From positions 578,721-642,720 of the forward strand of contig JXTB01000144.1 of the NCBI GenBank assembly GCA_002914805.1: 64,000 bases of DNA, read 5' to 3'. The notes under the pieces are model-generated. The model ran no database searches. It worked only from the letters and a program-made list of their open reading frames with translations, and was not told the origin of the DNA. Both the position numbers and the translations under genes were made by a program. This document shows, piece after piece, positions 1 through 9,906 of this stretch. Each line of letters begins with the position of its first letter. The stretch's first letter is position 1. Source of the DNA: Parasponia andersonii (taxonomy: Eukaryota > Streptophyta > Magnoliopsida > Rosales > Cannabaceae).

Positions 1-640
1 TGTTGATGGAGGTTTTATCAACAATAAATTTATGAATAATTAAGAGATGTGGCTTGTGTAAACTGAGGTAAATAATCAGAGCAAATAAGGAGACACAGAT
101 TTATAGTGGTTCGGCTCCAAAAAAGATGAGCCTACGTCCACTGTTTTCTCACTATATTGACGAATATTCAAGGGTACAATACTCGAATGCTAACGGAGAA
201 CGCTCAAGACTTAGACCACCCTAAGCGTGTATTTGCACTAACTTCTACTCTCTCTGACTTGTTTCTGCCCAGAATGTGTGATGATCCTTTCGGAACACAG
301 AGTCTCCCTTTATATAGATGGTAGTGACCCTATCCCCCTAGGTTCCTTATGTCTCTAGGATCCTTAATTGAATAAATGGGTAACTATACAATTGGGTAAT
401 TATCCAATTAAGTAATTGGATAATTATTCAAAACGAATAACTGGATAATTACAAATAATACAATTAGATAACTACTCGAAAAGGATAACTTAGTTAATCG
501 CAAATAGGAGTCTTCAGTTTCCCTTTCCTTGTAGGTTTCCTCTACTGCATTTACCTAGTTCCCTCTTCTTGTAGGTTTCCTTTATAGTGTTTTCGTGTTT
601 CCCCTTTCCAATAGGTTCCCTGTTTATTAAGGAAAACTAT
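1..640. other. Probable LTR-type or other retroelement fragment at the window edge
   Basis: The first 640 bases hold no credible ORF. The stretch near 100-120, ending in GTGGTTCGGCTCC, and the TATA-like TTTATATAG at 310 followed by short leader-like sequence resemble non-coding LTR-type elements of plants. Between 365 and 495 there is a run of diverged repeats built on GGATAATTA. The window starts inside or at the end of this block, so no boundary or duplication can be checked. The retroelement reading is inference. Confidence 0.3.
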
Positions 641-646
641 ACGGAT

Positions 647-821
647 AAGGTCGCACAAAAACCTGCAGAGGAGGTCGCATGTAAACATCACAGAGGAGGT
701 CGCATATATTCTATATGCGGAAGGTCGCACATATCCTTCACAGATGAGGTCGCATATATTCTATACGCGAAAGGTCGCACATATCCTTCACAGATGAGGT
801 CGCATATACATCTTATGCAAC
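647..821. repeat. Seven-unit tandem array, 25-bp period
   Basis: The motif AGGTCGCA begins at 647, 672, 697, 722, 747, 772 and 797, exactly 25 bp apart each time. Two unit types alternate: one continues with ATATTCTATAYGCG and the other with CATATCCTTCACAGATG, so the middle of the array reads equally well as a 50-bp repeat. A small ORF (587-826) runs through it, but its codons simply follow the repeat and no start or family is recognisable. Confidence 0.9.
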
Positions 822-1669
822 CTTAGGATTTTAGACCGTACAACAGGTACAAAGTGCAATTCTTTGGGATCTATTTCTCTTTCCCTTTAGCATTTGAAAA
901 TTTGTTTTAGGTTTGAGTTTTAGATGGTCGTGGAATCAACTCTAAAATAAAAAAATAAAAAAAAGTTATGGGACAGTGAAGAATGGAAGATAAAGGAAGC
1001 TGATGATGAACATGAAGAGAGAGAGATATGCATTTGTTTGTTAAATATAATTTTATTGTTTGAAATAAATTAATAGATGAAAAATTATAAATAGTTGCCA
1101 TCAGCGGAATTGGTCCAATTATAGATGGACCATAACAGAAGGACTAATTCGCAACAAATAAATATAAAAAGTGGAAGAATACAATAAACAATAGTTTGGG
1201 GGGGCAGAACTCAACAAAATCCATAATTCAGAGGGAAAAAAATACCATTTGTCCTTCAAAAAAAAAAGAAACCTAATTAGTCCAATATTCCTATGAAAAA
1301 ATAGTAATATATATTCTTTAAAGTTGGGGAGCTACAGTCTATTAGCCCCTAATTAGCTTAGTTAATTTTGAAGTGGGATTATTATTTGGATCCTGAGGAA
1401 AAAAAATTTCAAAAAAAAGTGAAAACATCTTTATGCCTAAAAAACCTGCAAGCTTTAAAATGTGTATAGTTTTATTTTATCATGTTTGCAATTGAATTAT
1501 GTACTCTATCAAGTTTTTCCTATCCTATGTTACAAAAAAAGAAAATACCAAAATCACTTAATGTGTTTTAGCAAAATATGAAGTTTGACATTGTTTTTTA
1601 AGAATGCGAAATATATACCCCATCCGTTAAGGGAAATGTTTTTAACTATGCTCTAAAAGTCTCCTAATT

Positions 1670-1672
<3 letters not shown>
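822..1672. other. AT-rich intergenic DNA, no gene seen
   Basis: There are no ORFs of interest, splice-like coding blocks or terminal repeats. Short homopolymer A and T tracts are the only structure. Confidence 0.6.

Positions 1673-1714
<42 letters not shown>
1673..1714. repeat. (TA)n microsatellite, left flank of MITE copy 1
   Basis: This is a pure TA tract of about 21 units, ending directly at the left terminus of the MITE that starts at 1715. Confidence 0.9.
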
Positions 1715-1716
<2 letters not shown>

Positions 1717-1952
1717 TTGCCAAATCCAATAGGTATTTTTTTTCTTTACCTATGGATATGTATTTTTTTTTAGCCGTTGGATCACCATTGGTGATCCAAT
1801 GGCTATAATGAAGTACATAAAAAGACGTGCATCATTAATGCTCTTTCTCTCTCTTACTTTTTATAATAAAAAAATGTGCATGCTAAATTTTCATTGGCCA
1901 AATTGATACCTACCGATAGGTAAAAAAAAAAATACTTACTGGATTGGTGCCC
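1715..1952 (+). mobile_element. (TA)n-targeting MITE, copy 1 (Micron-like)
   Basis: The copy runs from GGTTGCCAAATCCAATAGG to ACTGGATTGGTGCCC. The two ends are imperfect inverted repeats (GGKTGCCAATCCARTAGGTA followed by a T-run). The centre holds a short palindrome around TTGGATCACC / GGTGATCCAA. Both sides are TA microsatellite (1673-1714 and 1953-1970). There is no coding capacity. The same sequence recurs at 55479-57197. Rice Micron elements are known to sit in (TA)n in this way; membership of that family is inference from the insertion habit only. Confidence 0.8.
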
Positions 1953-1970
1953 ATATATATATATATATAT

Positions 1971-3985
1971 TCAAGTTTTAACTTAATACAAGTCTACAAA
2001 TATATACTTTAGAACAATTTATGGACAAAATACCAACAAAAATTAACTATGTTTCATTTATCATTGTGTACTATTGGTATTGGTGGAATGTATTGTAGCT
2101 GTATTATAGACATATTATACAGTAAGAAGCAGTTGTGAGAAAAAATTTCTAAACATTTGACAAATCTAATTTACAAGACTGATGTGCTATTTAAATGAAT
2201 CGCATAAGTGTTTAATAAAGTATAAATTATATGTGTGGTATAATGATATTTTAGTCAATTTATATTAGAGTAATAAAATTATTTTAATAACGGTTGCATA
2301 ACCACTTTTAAAATATGTTGACCAAAAACATAAATGTACCAAACCATAAACACATAAATGCACCAAATGTCTCTCGCTCACCTTTTTTTCTCTATCACTT
2401 TTAAAAGCTAAAAATAGATTCTAAAATTAATCCTAAATGGGGCATGTCTCTCTTTTAAAGCTAATAAACCATAATCAGAAGAAAAAAAAAAATAGATGGT
2501 ATCATCTAGATAGTATTAAACATTTGAACCCTTTAATAAATAATCTAAGTCCATGGATAGCCTGTCTGTTCATTAGGGGTTTCTATCATATATTTGCTTC
2601 AATTACCGGCTACTTGGATGGAAGCTCGTTTGCTTTCTATCTCTTACCTATCTGGATAGATTTTGTCTCTCCCGGATCCGACAACGACGTCAATGAATGT
2701 GAAATAGTTTTTAGCATTTTCTACTATCTTTCAATAAATTTCATGTGAAAATTGCGACGTGGACATTAAAATGATGCACATTTTAAGGGAAAATTTGTAA
2801 TTGATGCACTAGTCATTTGATTTCCACTCCCACTCTAATCACCAGCCTTAGTTCTAAGGCCATAAAATTATCCCAACTAAGCCCTTTTGTATCTTCTACA
2901 TGTCAGAATGATTGGTCTAGGTAATTTACTTCAATGTGCTTTGGTTGGGGATATACAAGCACACACCGAATCCAGTGTATATTGGTTATTAGAATTCATA
3001 ACCCAATCCAACTATATATCTAGATTAAGTATAATTCAATTATCTTAAATTGGATTATCGGTTTTGAGTTATATGTAAACATTACTTCGACTTAGCTAAT
3101 ATATTTTTGTTTTCAGAAATATATTAGTTCGACAAGCATATATTGATTAAAATGAAACTTAAACAAAGCACATAAATCAACCACAAGAAATAAGATTATA
3201 AATATAATATAAAGCTACAAGCACAATCTTATATCATACATATATACATGCAATAAGATTATATATATTAAGGAAAATTTATAGATTCGTTAAAGTCTAA
3301 ATGTATTTATTGGATTGCTGATTTGTTGCATGGAATTTCAAAACTTGTGTCCAATTAGAGCCAACTATTAACTGTATTACAAAAGTTGTATCCTATTTAA
3401 TTCAATTAAGATTATTTATCCATTTTTTTTCGGAGTTGATCGGTCAGTTATACAATAAAATTGGATAATTTGTACACCTCAAGTCTTGGTAACTAATACA
3501 CATATACAAGACTCAAAATATTGTGACAAGTAGCATGGCGTCGAGTCTTATAATATCCTTAAGTTCTTTGAATATTTCAAATACTTAAGAATTAAGATGC
3601 GTCAGATAAACATGACTAAATCTTGATTAATCATCAATAAAAGTGATGGAGTATTATATCATATTTCACAATTTTTTTTATTGGGTGGATTATTTAAGCT
3701 TGGCAGCTGCTAAAATTTTTTTTTTTGCGAAGTAGCAGTTGAATTAAACATTAAATTAGAATTTAATAGCCTTATGCCAAAATTTTGTTTCACAATAATA
3801 TATTAAAAAAAATTAGATTGTGGGAATGAGGGAAAGAAGCCATATATAAAAATTCTCACATAAAACTGCTACAAAACTTAAAAAAAAAAAAAAAAAAAAA
3901 AGAAAGTAAAGCCTGAAGCTAAAAAAATGCTTCTCAACCTAATTTCCTCTAATTTTATGGTCAATTACTATTATCCTTGCTTTCC
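1971..3985. other. AT-rich intergenic DNA, no gene seen
   Basis: Both strands were read. The ORF at 2437-2748 has low-complexity, AT-driven composition and no family signature. No splice-supported coding, tRNA-like boxes or terminal repeats were found. Poly(A) tracts occur near 3880-3901. Confidence 0.5.
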
Positions 3986-4960
3986 TCCTTGTTTGGTGGT
4001 CATCATTGTTAGTCTAGTTAATGGAAATTATTCTGATATATACTTCTTTGTTGGTTGATCCTACAAGGTCCTTCTTCCTATCAAACCCATGGTCTGGTAA
4101 TCAAGAAACACATTTTGGTCCTGCACTTTGGATTTGGTGCCAAAGCCTCTTTCATATAGTTGTCAATTTTTCCTCAGTGGTACCAATAATTACACGAAGG
4201 CCCTGTTTGGGGACAGGATAACGTGAAGGGATTGGACTAAAGAGTCCAAATCTCGTACTTGGACTTTTTGGTAGACTAGACATAATAGTCCAGTTTTTTT
4301 TTTAGAATTTGGGTTTATTTAGGACCTTTTTTTTTGCAAAATATTTTTTCCGATAAAATATTTATTTTATCTTTTATCTATTTTTAAATAAAAAAAATGC
4401 GTAACCCATTCTGTTTTTAAAAAATAAACATTAAAAAATAAAATAAATATTATTCATTTTATTTTATTATTGTTTAATTTTCTTTTTCAATATTTATTTT
4501 CTTATTTCATAAAAAGAATATTATGAAAACTTTGGTAATAGAATTTCTATTAGGTATTTATACTCTAATTCTAAATTACACCAAATATAATATAATACTA
4601 AATAATTTAATTTTAAGTATTAATCTAATCTAATTCAATTCAATCCTGCGTGTACCCGGTGATCTAAGGACCGAGAATGGTTCGTGAAAAAAAAAAAAAA
4701 AAAACTAAGAATGGTTATTAGTATTCTAGAAGAGAGGGAGGGGGAGTAAAAGATGTGTCCTTTTTCAACATAATTATTTGTTTAAAATGAAATAAAAAGA
4801 AATTGGGTGACTTATTTCACAATTTTTTTTTTTCTCAATCTATGTCCAGGACAACCAAAACCACCAGTAAGTTAGTAATGCACCATGTTTCCCTGTAGTC
4901 TTGTAGGATCATTTTTCAACCATAATTATTGAGATGACCAAGGTTCAACAAGCATGAGCA
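3986..4960. repeat. Inverted-repeat arms about 0.8 kb apart
   Basis: The left arm (about 3988-4070) contains TGGTCATC and then TGATCCTACAAG. The right arm (about 4896-4952) contains the complements CTTGTAGGATCA and GATGACCA in the matching mirrored order. The interval between holds a stretch starting GGCCCTGTTTGG (4199), typical of plant MITE ends, plus AT-rich DNA. It could be a long-terminal-inverted-repeat element or an old hairpin split by an insertion. Nothing here codes for a recognisable protein. Confidence 0.4.
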
Positions 4961-5037
4961 GTACTGCAATAGTGTATATCCTGTGCTTGATCAAGAGTGG
5001 TTTCATGTCACTGGGGCCATGAGGTTTTAATGAGTTA

Positions 5038-5053
5038 TGACATCTTTAAGAGG
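5038..5053. repeat. Target-site duplication, SINE left copy
   Basis: TGACATCTTTAAGAGG is repeated exactly at 5399-5414, immediately outside the SINE. Confidence 0.85.
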
Positions 5054-5398
5054 GATTTTTTTTTTTTTTTTTAATGAAAAAGAGTGCGTAAGGGCGATCG
5101 GTGTATTGCATAACTTTTTAGGCGTGACCACAGAGCCTCACAGACATTGACAGGAATGTTAACTGTGGGCTTTAAATTGGTAGGTTCTACCTCTCGAGTG
5201 AGAAACGCGTCACCCTAATCTAATCCCACAGGATGTTGTTAGCTAAAGTACTCATAAGAGAGTATTGTCTCAATCTCAGCAATGGACTGGCAGGAACTTG
5301 CCTTTACATTTAAGACCCCTGAAATGACCACCCGTTGTTCGAACCTAAGACCACGACCAAGCCACATTACCCTTACCTCTAGGCTACCCACTCGGTCG
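5054..5398 (-). mobile_element. tRNA-derived SINE (minus strand)
   Basis: Read on the minus strand, the element begins at 5398 with a tRNA-like head. A box A-like GGTAGCCTAGAGGTAAG is followed about 35 bp later by a box B-like GGTTCGAAC (plus-strand 5339-5347). It runs about 300 bp and ends in a poly(A) tail, seen as the T-run at 5055-5072. A perfect 16-bp direct repeat (5038-5053 and 5399-5414) brackets it, as expected for LINE-mediated retroposition. The intact TSD implies a fairly recent insertion. SINE structure is read from the sequence; the tRNA of origin is not determined. Confidence 0.8.
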
Positions 5399-5414
5399 TG
5401 ACATCTTTAAGAGG
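5399..5414. repeat. Target-site duplication, SINE right copy
   Basis: This is identical to 5038-5053. Confidence 0.85.
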
Positions 5415-6379
5415 ATTAAACATCTGCTATAAGTGATTAAATTCATGCATGTATATATAATCTCTGCAATTTTACTATTTTTTCATGTGTCTTCTTTTCT
5501 TTGTTTTTTTCCTTCTTTTATGACAATTAGTTTGATAGTATGTCTCCCACTAATGTTCTAGTCGTTCCGATTTGTAAACATCTCGTGATTTTATTTAGGG
5601 AATGACGAGAAACAAAAAACCAAGAAATTTATATGGCTTAGCCTAATTGAACGTAAGTGGTGGACTGGTGTGGTTACATTAATGGAAGAAAACAGTATGC
5701 TCTTAATTCTTTTCTTCCTAACTGTATCTCTCCAACTATATGTAAATAGGGATTTGCGAAAAAAAAAGGGTTCAACAAATTTATTCCATCAAACCCAAAT
5801 AATTGTACGCATATCCATACATGCACATATATATGTACAAAACATACCAAAGGAATTATCTATCTTAATCTACTTTTTCTAATCTACCAGTTGGAATATA
5901 CACACATTTCATATATTATATTAAGCATGCAACTTTCCCTTTCATTGGTTCGACCATCAGAACATGTATCGAGAAATCTCGACGGCCTTGCGTGGACCTA
6001 TGCTATTTTATTTTCTTGTCTTCCTCTCATGAACTTTTTATTTATGCTATAGTACTTAAATACGATATCAATACCCTTCTTAATAATATAATTATGGAGT
6101 GTAACAAACCATCTTGTTGACCTTGTCTATAAGGCAAGAGCTATCCTCTTCTGCTCAGTGGTGCCGTGTGAATTTACATGAGCTTAATCTGAATATATTT
6201 CGCAATTGAGACAAAAAAACAAGAATAATATTTCTCAGACTCATCGAATATATCCGTGGGACATTTGGGAATATCCATTAATTCTAGTAAACAAAATTAA
6301 AACATTTCCGTATCCAAGAGAGCCAATATTGGCAAACATACACACACAAACACTTTAAAAATATAAGAAGCTTAACAAA
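5415..6379. other. Intergenic DNA, no gene seen
   Basis: There are only short AT-driven ORFs (for example 5670-5882) without family features. This stretch lies downstream of the IPS1/At4-like RNA gene, whose 3' end cannot be fixed from sequence. Confidence 0.5.
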
Positions 6380-6560
6380 ATATTATTAAATAGCTTCGGT
6401 AATAATGTTTCTTCCAAGCGACAACAAGTGACAATAAACAAAGTACAACCTTTTTTTTTTCCAACTTTGGTCCTTTTTTTTTTAATAAATTTTCTATATA
6501 ATTGAAACAGCTAGACTGTTGAGCCATGACTAATGACTATGTATCTCATCCTAAGTGCTC

Positions 6561-6583
6561 TGCCAAAGGGTCCTTTAGTTGCC
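6561..6583 (-). promoter_or_regulatory. miR399 target-mimic site
   Basis: Minus-strand GGGCAACT and CCTTTGGCA flank a 7-nt unpaired segment opposite miR399 bases 10-11. The 17 paired bases match the miR399 consensus without mismatch. The unpaired AAAGG can also base-pair with the following CCTTT, which could compete with miRNA binding. Confidence 0.75.
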
Positions 6584-6616
6584 CAAAATGATGATAAAAA
6601 CATGCCTGACAACTTC

Positions 6617-6703
6617 TCAACGGTCATGATTTACACGCTTTTCGTCGTCATCCTCATCGTCACTGTCACTGTTGATCTCGCAGCTAGATTTTGATGTTGC
6701 CAT
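6617..6703 (-). CDS. Short acidic ORF (28 codons) in the mimic RNA leader
   Basis: An ATG at 6703 opens a 28-codon frame ending in TGA at 6617. Its middle is an acidic run (SDSDDEDDDEK). It sits between the predicted transcription start and the miR399 site. IPS1/At4-type transcripts usually carry short poorly conserved ORFs, so this may be translated without a product function. No family is recognised. It is the first ATG after the TATA box on that strand, and that is the only support for its use. Confidence 0.3.
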   Translation of the reverse strand: MATSKSSCEINSDSDDEDDDEKRVNHDR

Positions 6704-6800
6704 GACTTTGATATTATGGAAAGCAGTACCTGAGAAGAGGCCCAGATGGAGGCCAAGGATGAAGTCGAAGAGAGAATGAGTTAAGGGTAGGTCTTTGGGA

Positions 6801-6806
6801 TTTATA
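6801..6806 (-). promoter_or_regulatory. TATA box of the mimic RNA
   Basis: TATAAA within CCCTATAAATCCC on the minus strand. Transcription would start near 6770-6778, and a pyrimidine-rich leader follows. Confidence 0.65.
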
Positions 6807-6891
6807 GGGACTAAGTTTATTAAGCATCAAAAAGAAATTAAAAAAGAATGTTATTATTAATTTTTGAGTTTGTGGGAAGAGTATCTTCCAA

Positions 6892-6899
6892 GCATATGC
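6892..6899 (-). promoter_or_regulatory. P1BS (PHR1 site) 1
   Basis: GCATATGC is a palindromic match to GNATATNC, about 90 bp upstream of the TATA box. Confidence 0.6.
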
Positions 6900-7012
6900 T
6901 TGAGCATTATGTTTGCTGGCCCATTTCTTTTCCACTTTAGATACCTTTATTTTATTTTCCTCAATTTTAAATTAATTAATTAATTAATTTATGGGAACAT
7001 AGTGACATGGGT

Positions 7013-7020
7013 GTATATGC
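7013..7020 (-). promoter_or_regulatory. P1BS (PHR1 site) 2
   Basis: GTATATGC matches GNATATNC, about 210 bp upstream of the TATA box. Confidence 0.55.
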
Positions 7021-7227
7021 ATAGCCTTGAAAAGTTGTAATTCTTGCAATTCGCACTTCTGCCAATTTTCTATTGTAATTTGATCTGTCAGTCTCTTTTG
7101 GCCTATATTGTCTCTCGTGTTTAGCTAAGCAAAAAATTACTTTGTGTAGGCCAATGTACCATAATACAATAGATGTACTATATGTACTAAATAAGCCAGC
7201 GTTTACCAAAACCAAAATGTACTACTG

Positions 7228-7235
7228 GAATATAC
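7228..7235 (-). promoter_or_regulatory. P1BS (PHR1 site) 3
   Basis: GAATATAC matches GNATATNC, about 425 bp upstream of the TATA box. As a single site in AT-rich DNA it would mean little; it counts as one of three. Confidence 0.4.
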
Positions 7236-7428
7236 GTTGAGTTTTCTTGAAATTTATATTATTTGTGCGAGAACGTGAGAAATTAGTATTGCGCAATAGT
7301 TATAATTTAAATAAGACTCACGTAAAGTTTAATTTATTAATTATATTATTTAATAATAAATAAATATATTATTTTGATATTAGATATATAACATCGCTCA
7401 TATAATAAGTGATGTACAGTCAATGGTG

Positions 7429-7472
<44 letters not shown>

Positions 7473-9383
7473 CATTGCTGGTATAATAAGCGAAGTCGTG
7501 CACACTGGTGATTCAAATTTTAACAAAAGATACATTATTTTATAGGATAACGTGTATGGATTTGCATCGCGTGATAGCACGGGAAGTTGATATGAACACT
7601 TTATTATACTGTTCAAATGATAGCACAAAAAGCTTTGGCGTTGGTTTAAATTTTAAATTAAATATATAAAAATAACGTTAGGCACACCAAAAATTTACCA
7701 AATTACATGACATCATCTTCAACTAAAAATAACACAAAGTCTCCTAAAAAAAATGCCAAGTACCCTAAATTTGCACAATATTTTTAATATTAATATATGT
7801 AACATATGATTTAATTAGTATATTAAAAATTTGTCACAAATAAATTAATTATGTTGTCAATTGAATAGTAGTATCTTATTGTTATTAAAATTTTGGTGTA
7901 AATTTTGAGAAGCTTAATATTATTTTTTCAACATCTTATCTCAAGGTGGTACCACACTATGAATTTATATAAGTGACATTGTTTCACGTAAAAATAAGAT
8001 AATGTCAATTTTTGGTGCAAATTTTGACATTTCTAAAGTTGTTCTCATATATCAAAGAAGACCGACAAATAACTTGTATTATCCAGCTATGAGAAATAAG
8101 TTTTTTTTTTTTCTCAAACAATAATATCAGTCAATCAAATAAGCACTACAACTGAATCTTTTTCTTTTGGAAAGAACAAATGCAACAATAAACAATCCCC
8201 AAAAACATAGTACCTTATTTAATATTGACGATCAAACAGGAAAAGAATTGAAAAAATAAATAAAAACAAAAAAAATAAAGTATTCTGCATGAACTCTACG
8301 GTATGATAGTACTATGGTTTATGGACTTATAGTAAAAGAATAATGCTATGATTCTGAAATTTGTACCAAATTTTTAATAGTAATATCATATATAAATTTA
8401 TTATTTAATCAGTAAAAAAATTAATTTATTTACAATGAGTATTAATTTAATAATTAAATAGTAATAATTTATTTGTCACATGTATTAATAATAAAAATTT
8501 AGTAACAATTTTAGAATATAAAATATAAAAAATTTAAAATTCCCGAAATAGAACGACAGCGTATTCTACTCTTTCGACAGCGTATTCTACTCTTTCTTTG
8601 GCACTCTAATCAAACCGGCAGCAATTGCCAATTATAATACCTTTTTTTCTTTTCATTTTCTTTTTTTTTAATTACGTTCAATCATGGTTTATACAACGAG
8701 ACTGCAAAGACCCACACCAACTTGTCAAATATATGAAAAAAGAAAGGTGGCAAAGTTGGATTGTAGCTCTATATCCACCAATCATGTGCCATTAAAATAT
8801 TTATGCATATTTTTTTATTGAAAATATATATTACACTTATATATGCACTTTGCAGTCCAAAATTGGATTTTTATTACAAACCAAAGGATAATTATTAATT
8901 TGCCACTAATAAATCTTTCGACAAAAATGCCACTTTCTTTTGTGGGTTTTGTTACTTTTGTCCTTTGCACTTCGAGAGAGCTGTACTACAAATATGGAAG
9001 AGTCCTACAAAGTGTATCTCCTAAAGTTTTCTTATCTGGAAATTTTCCTTATTTGAAAAATAAAATACAATAAATGGGCTAGCGGGTGATATCTTCTTCT
9101 ACAAATTTTTGTTTCCTCAAGAAAAGGGTTTCTTAAGTATTTCATTAAAGAAAGTGTCCCCATTTTAGCCTTTTTAATAAATGATTTATTGGAGAAAATT
9201 AAAGATCATAAACGAGTAATGAATATTCTCAAAGGCCCACCATAATAGTCCAATCATAAAAGAGAATTATATGGTAGCTACCTAGATCTCATTATGCCAG
9301 CAAACTACGATTATGATGATTTGATGCATTGTCCGATACAGAGGACAATGCAGTGCCATACGCAATGAATTCTTCTTGTACTC
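7236..9383. other. AT-rich intergenic DNA with a (TA)20 tract
   Basis: The stretch contains a TA microsatellite at 7431-7471. The tract is flanked by a short imperfect direct repeat (GCTCATATAATAAGTGA / GCTGGTATAATAAGCGA) but not by MITE ends. A 21-bp unit (CGACAGCGTATTCTACTCTTT) is repeated in tandem at 8555-8597. No coding sequence was recognised on either strand. Confidence 0.5.
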
Positions 9384-9890
9384 GTTAGAATTTATCTGTT
9401 TGCGTCTTTTTTTATTTTGTCAAAAAAGATTGGATTATAGCTTAATTAATACCTGAAAAATCAGTTTATTATTTGTACTCATAATTAAGAATTAGGCTTG
9501 GTGTACCTCTCAAGCTATAGGCTAATTAGTGATATGATATTATTTGTACTTTAAGAATTGGGTACGGTGAACCTCTTAGGCTATAAGCCAATTAGTGATA
9601 TGATGTTTTAGTGTAGGCCTTTTTTTTAATGGATAAAATTAACTACAGGTTAAGTCTTTTCACCTCTTTATACAACTTAGACACTCTTACTCCATTAATA
9701 GCAGTCTTGAAAAGTTAGAAGAAAATTGAGAAAGATTTAAGCCTAACATGTGCATTTGTGCATGGAGTTATTCAAGATTTTTGCTGTGCTAATCTCTACT
9801 CTTGGAATTCAAGAGATATTTACTTATTAATTCTATAATTTGTGTTATATATTGATATTGATATATTAATTAAAGCAAATTTTTCTAACA
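9384..9890 (+). repeat. 5' LTR of copia element
   Basis: It aligns to 15807-16269 through shared blocks such as GTTTATTATTTGTACTC, TTAGTGTAGG and TTATTCAAGATTTTTGCTGT. It ends TTTTCTAACA just before the primer site. It contains an extra internal partial duplication (TTAGTGATATGATATT region) absent from the 3' copy. Confidence 0.8.
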
Positions 9891-9906
9891 TGCGGTATCA
9901 AGAGCC
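9891..9906 (+). promoter_or_regulatory. Degenerate primer-binding site
   Basis: TGCGGTATCAAGAGCC resembles TGGTATCAGAGCC, the usual plant copia site complementary to the 3' end of initiator tRNA-Met, with two inserted bases. Confidence 0.6.

Larger units (their letters stand above)
6380..6776 (-). ncRNA. IPS1/At4-like phosphate-starvation RNA, miR399 target mimic
   Basis: The minus strand carries GGGCAACT, then AAAGGAC, then CCTTTGGCA (plus-strand 6561-6583). The outer two blocks complement miR399 positions 12-19 and 1-9. The 7-nt centre interrupts pairing at the cleavage site, which is how IPS1, At4, Mt4 and TPSI1 sequester miR399. A TATA box (6801-6806) lies about 220 bp upstream of the motif, and three matches to the PHR1 site GNATATNC lie further upstream. 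As in known family members, there is no long ORF, only a 28-codon one in the leader. RNAs of this family are induced by phosphate starvation and relieve PHO2 repression. The start is inferred from the TATA box. The 3' end (about 6380) is a guess, because no single poly(A) signal stands out. Known IPS1-type motifs, as I recall them, have a 3-nt excess in the loop; here it is 5 nt, so activity needs a test. Confidence 0.72.

Noticed and set aside
2437-2748. 103-codon open frame on the plus strand
   Set aside because: Composition follows the AT-rich DNA, with no splice context, family motif or promoter.
4199-4700. A complete MITE starting GGCCCTGTTTGG
   Set aside because: The matching inverted end could not be found, so only the inverted arms around it are reported.
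7431-7471. (TA)20 tract as a further MITE insertion site
   Set aside because: Neither side carries the MITE ends; only a short flanking direct repeat is present.
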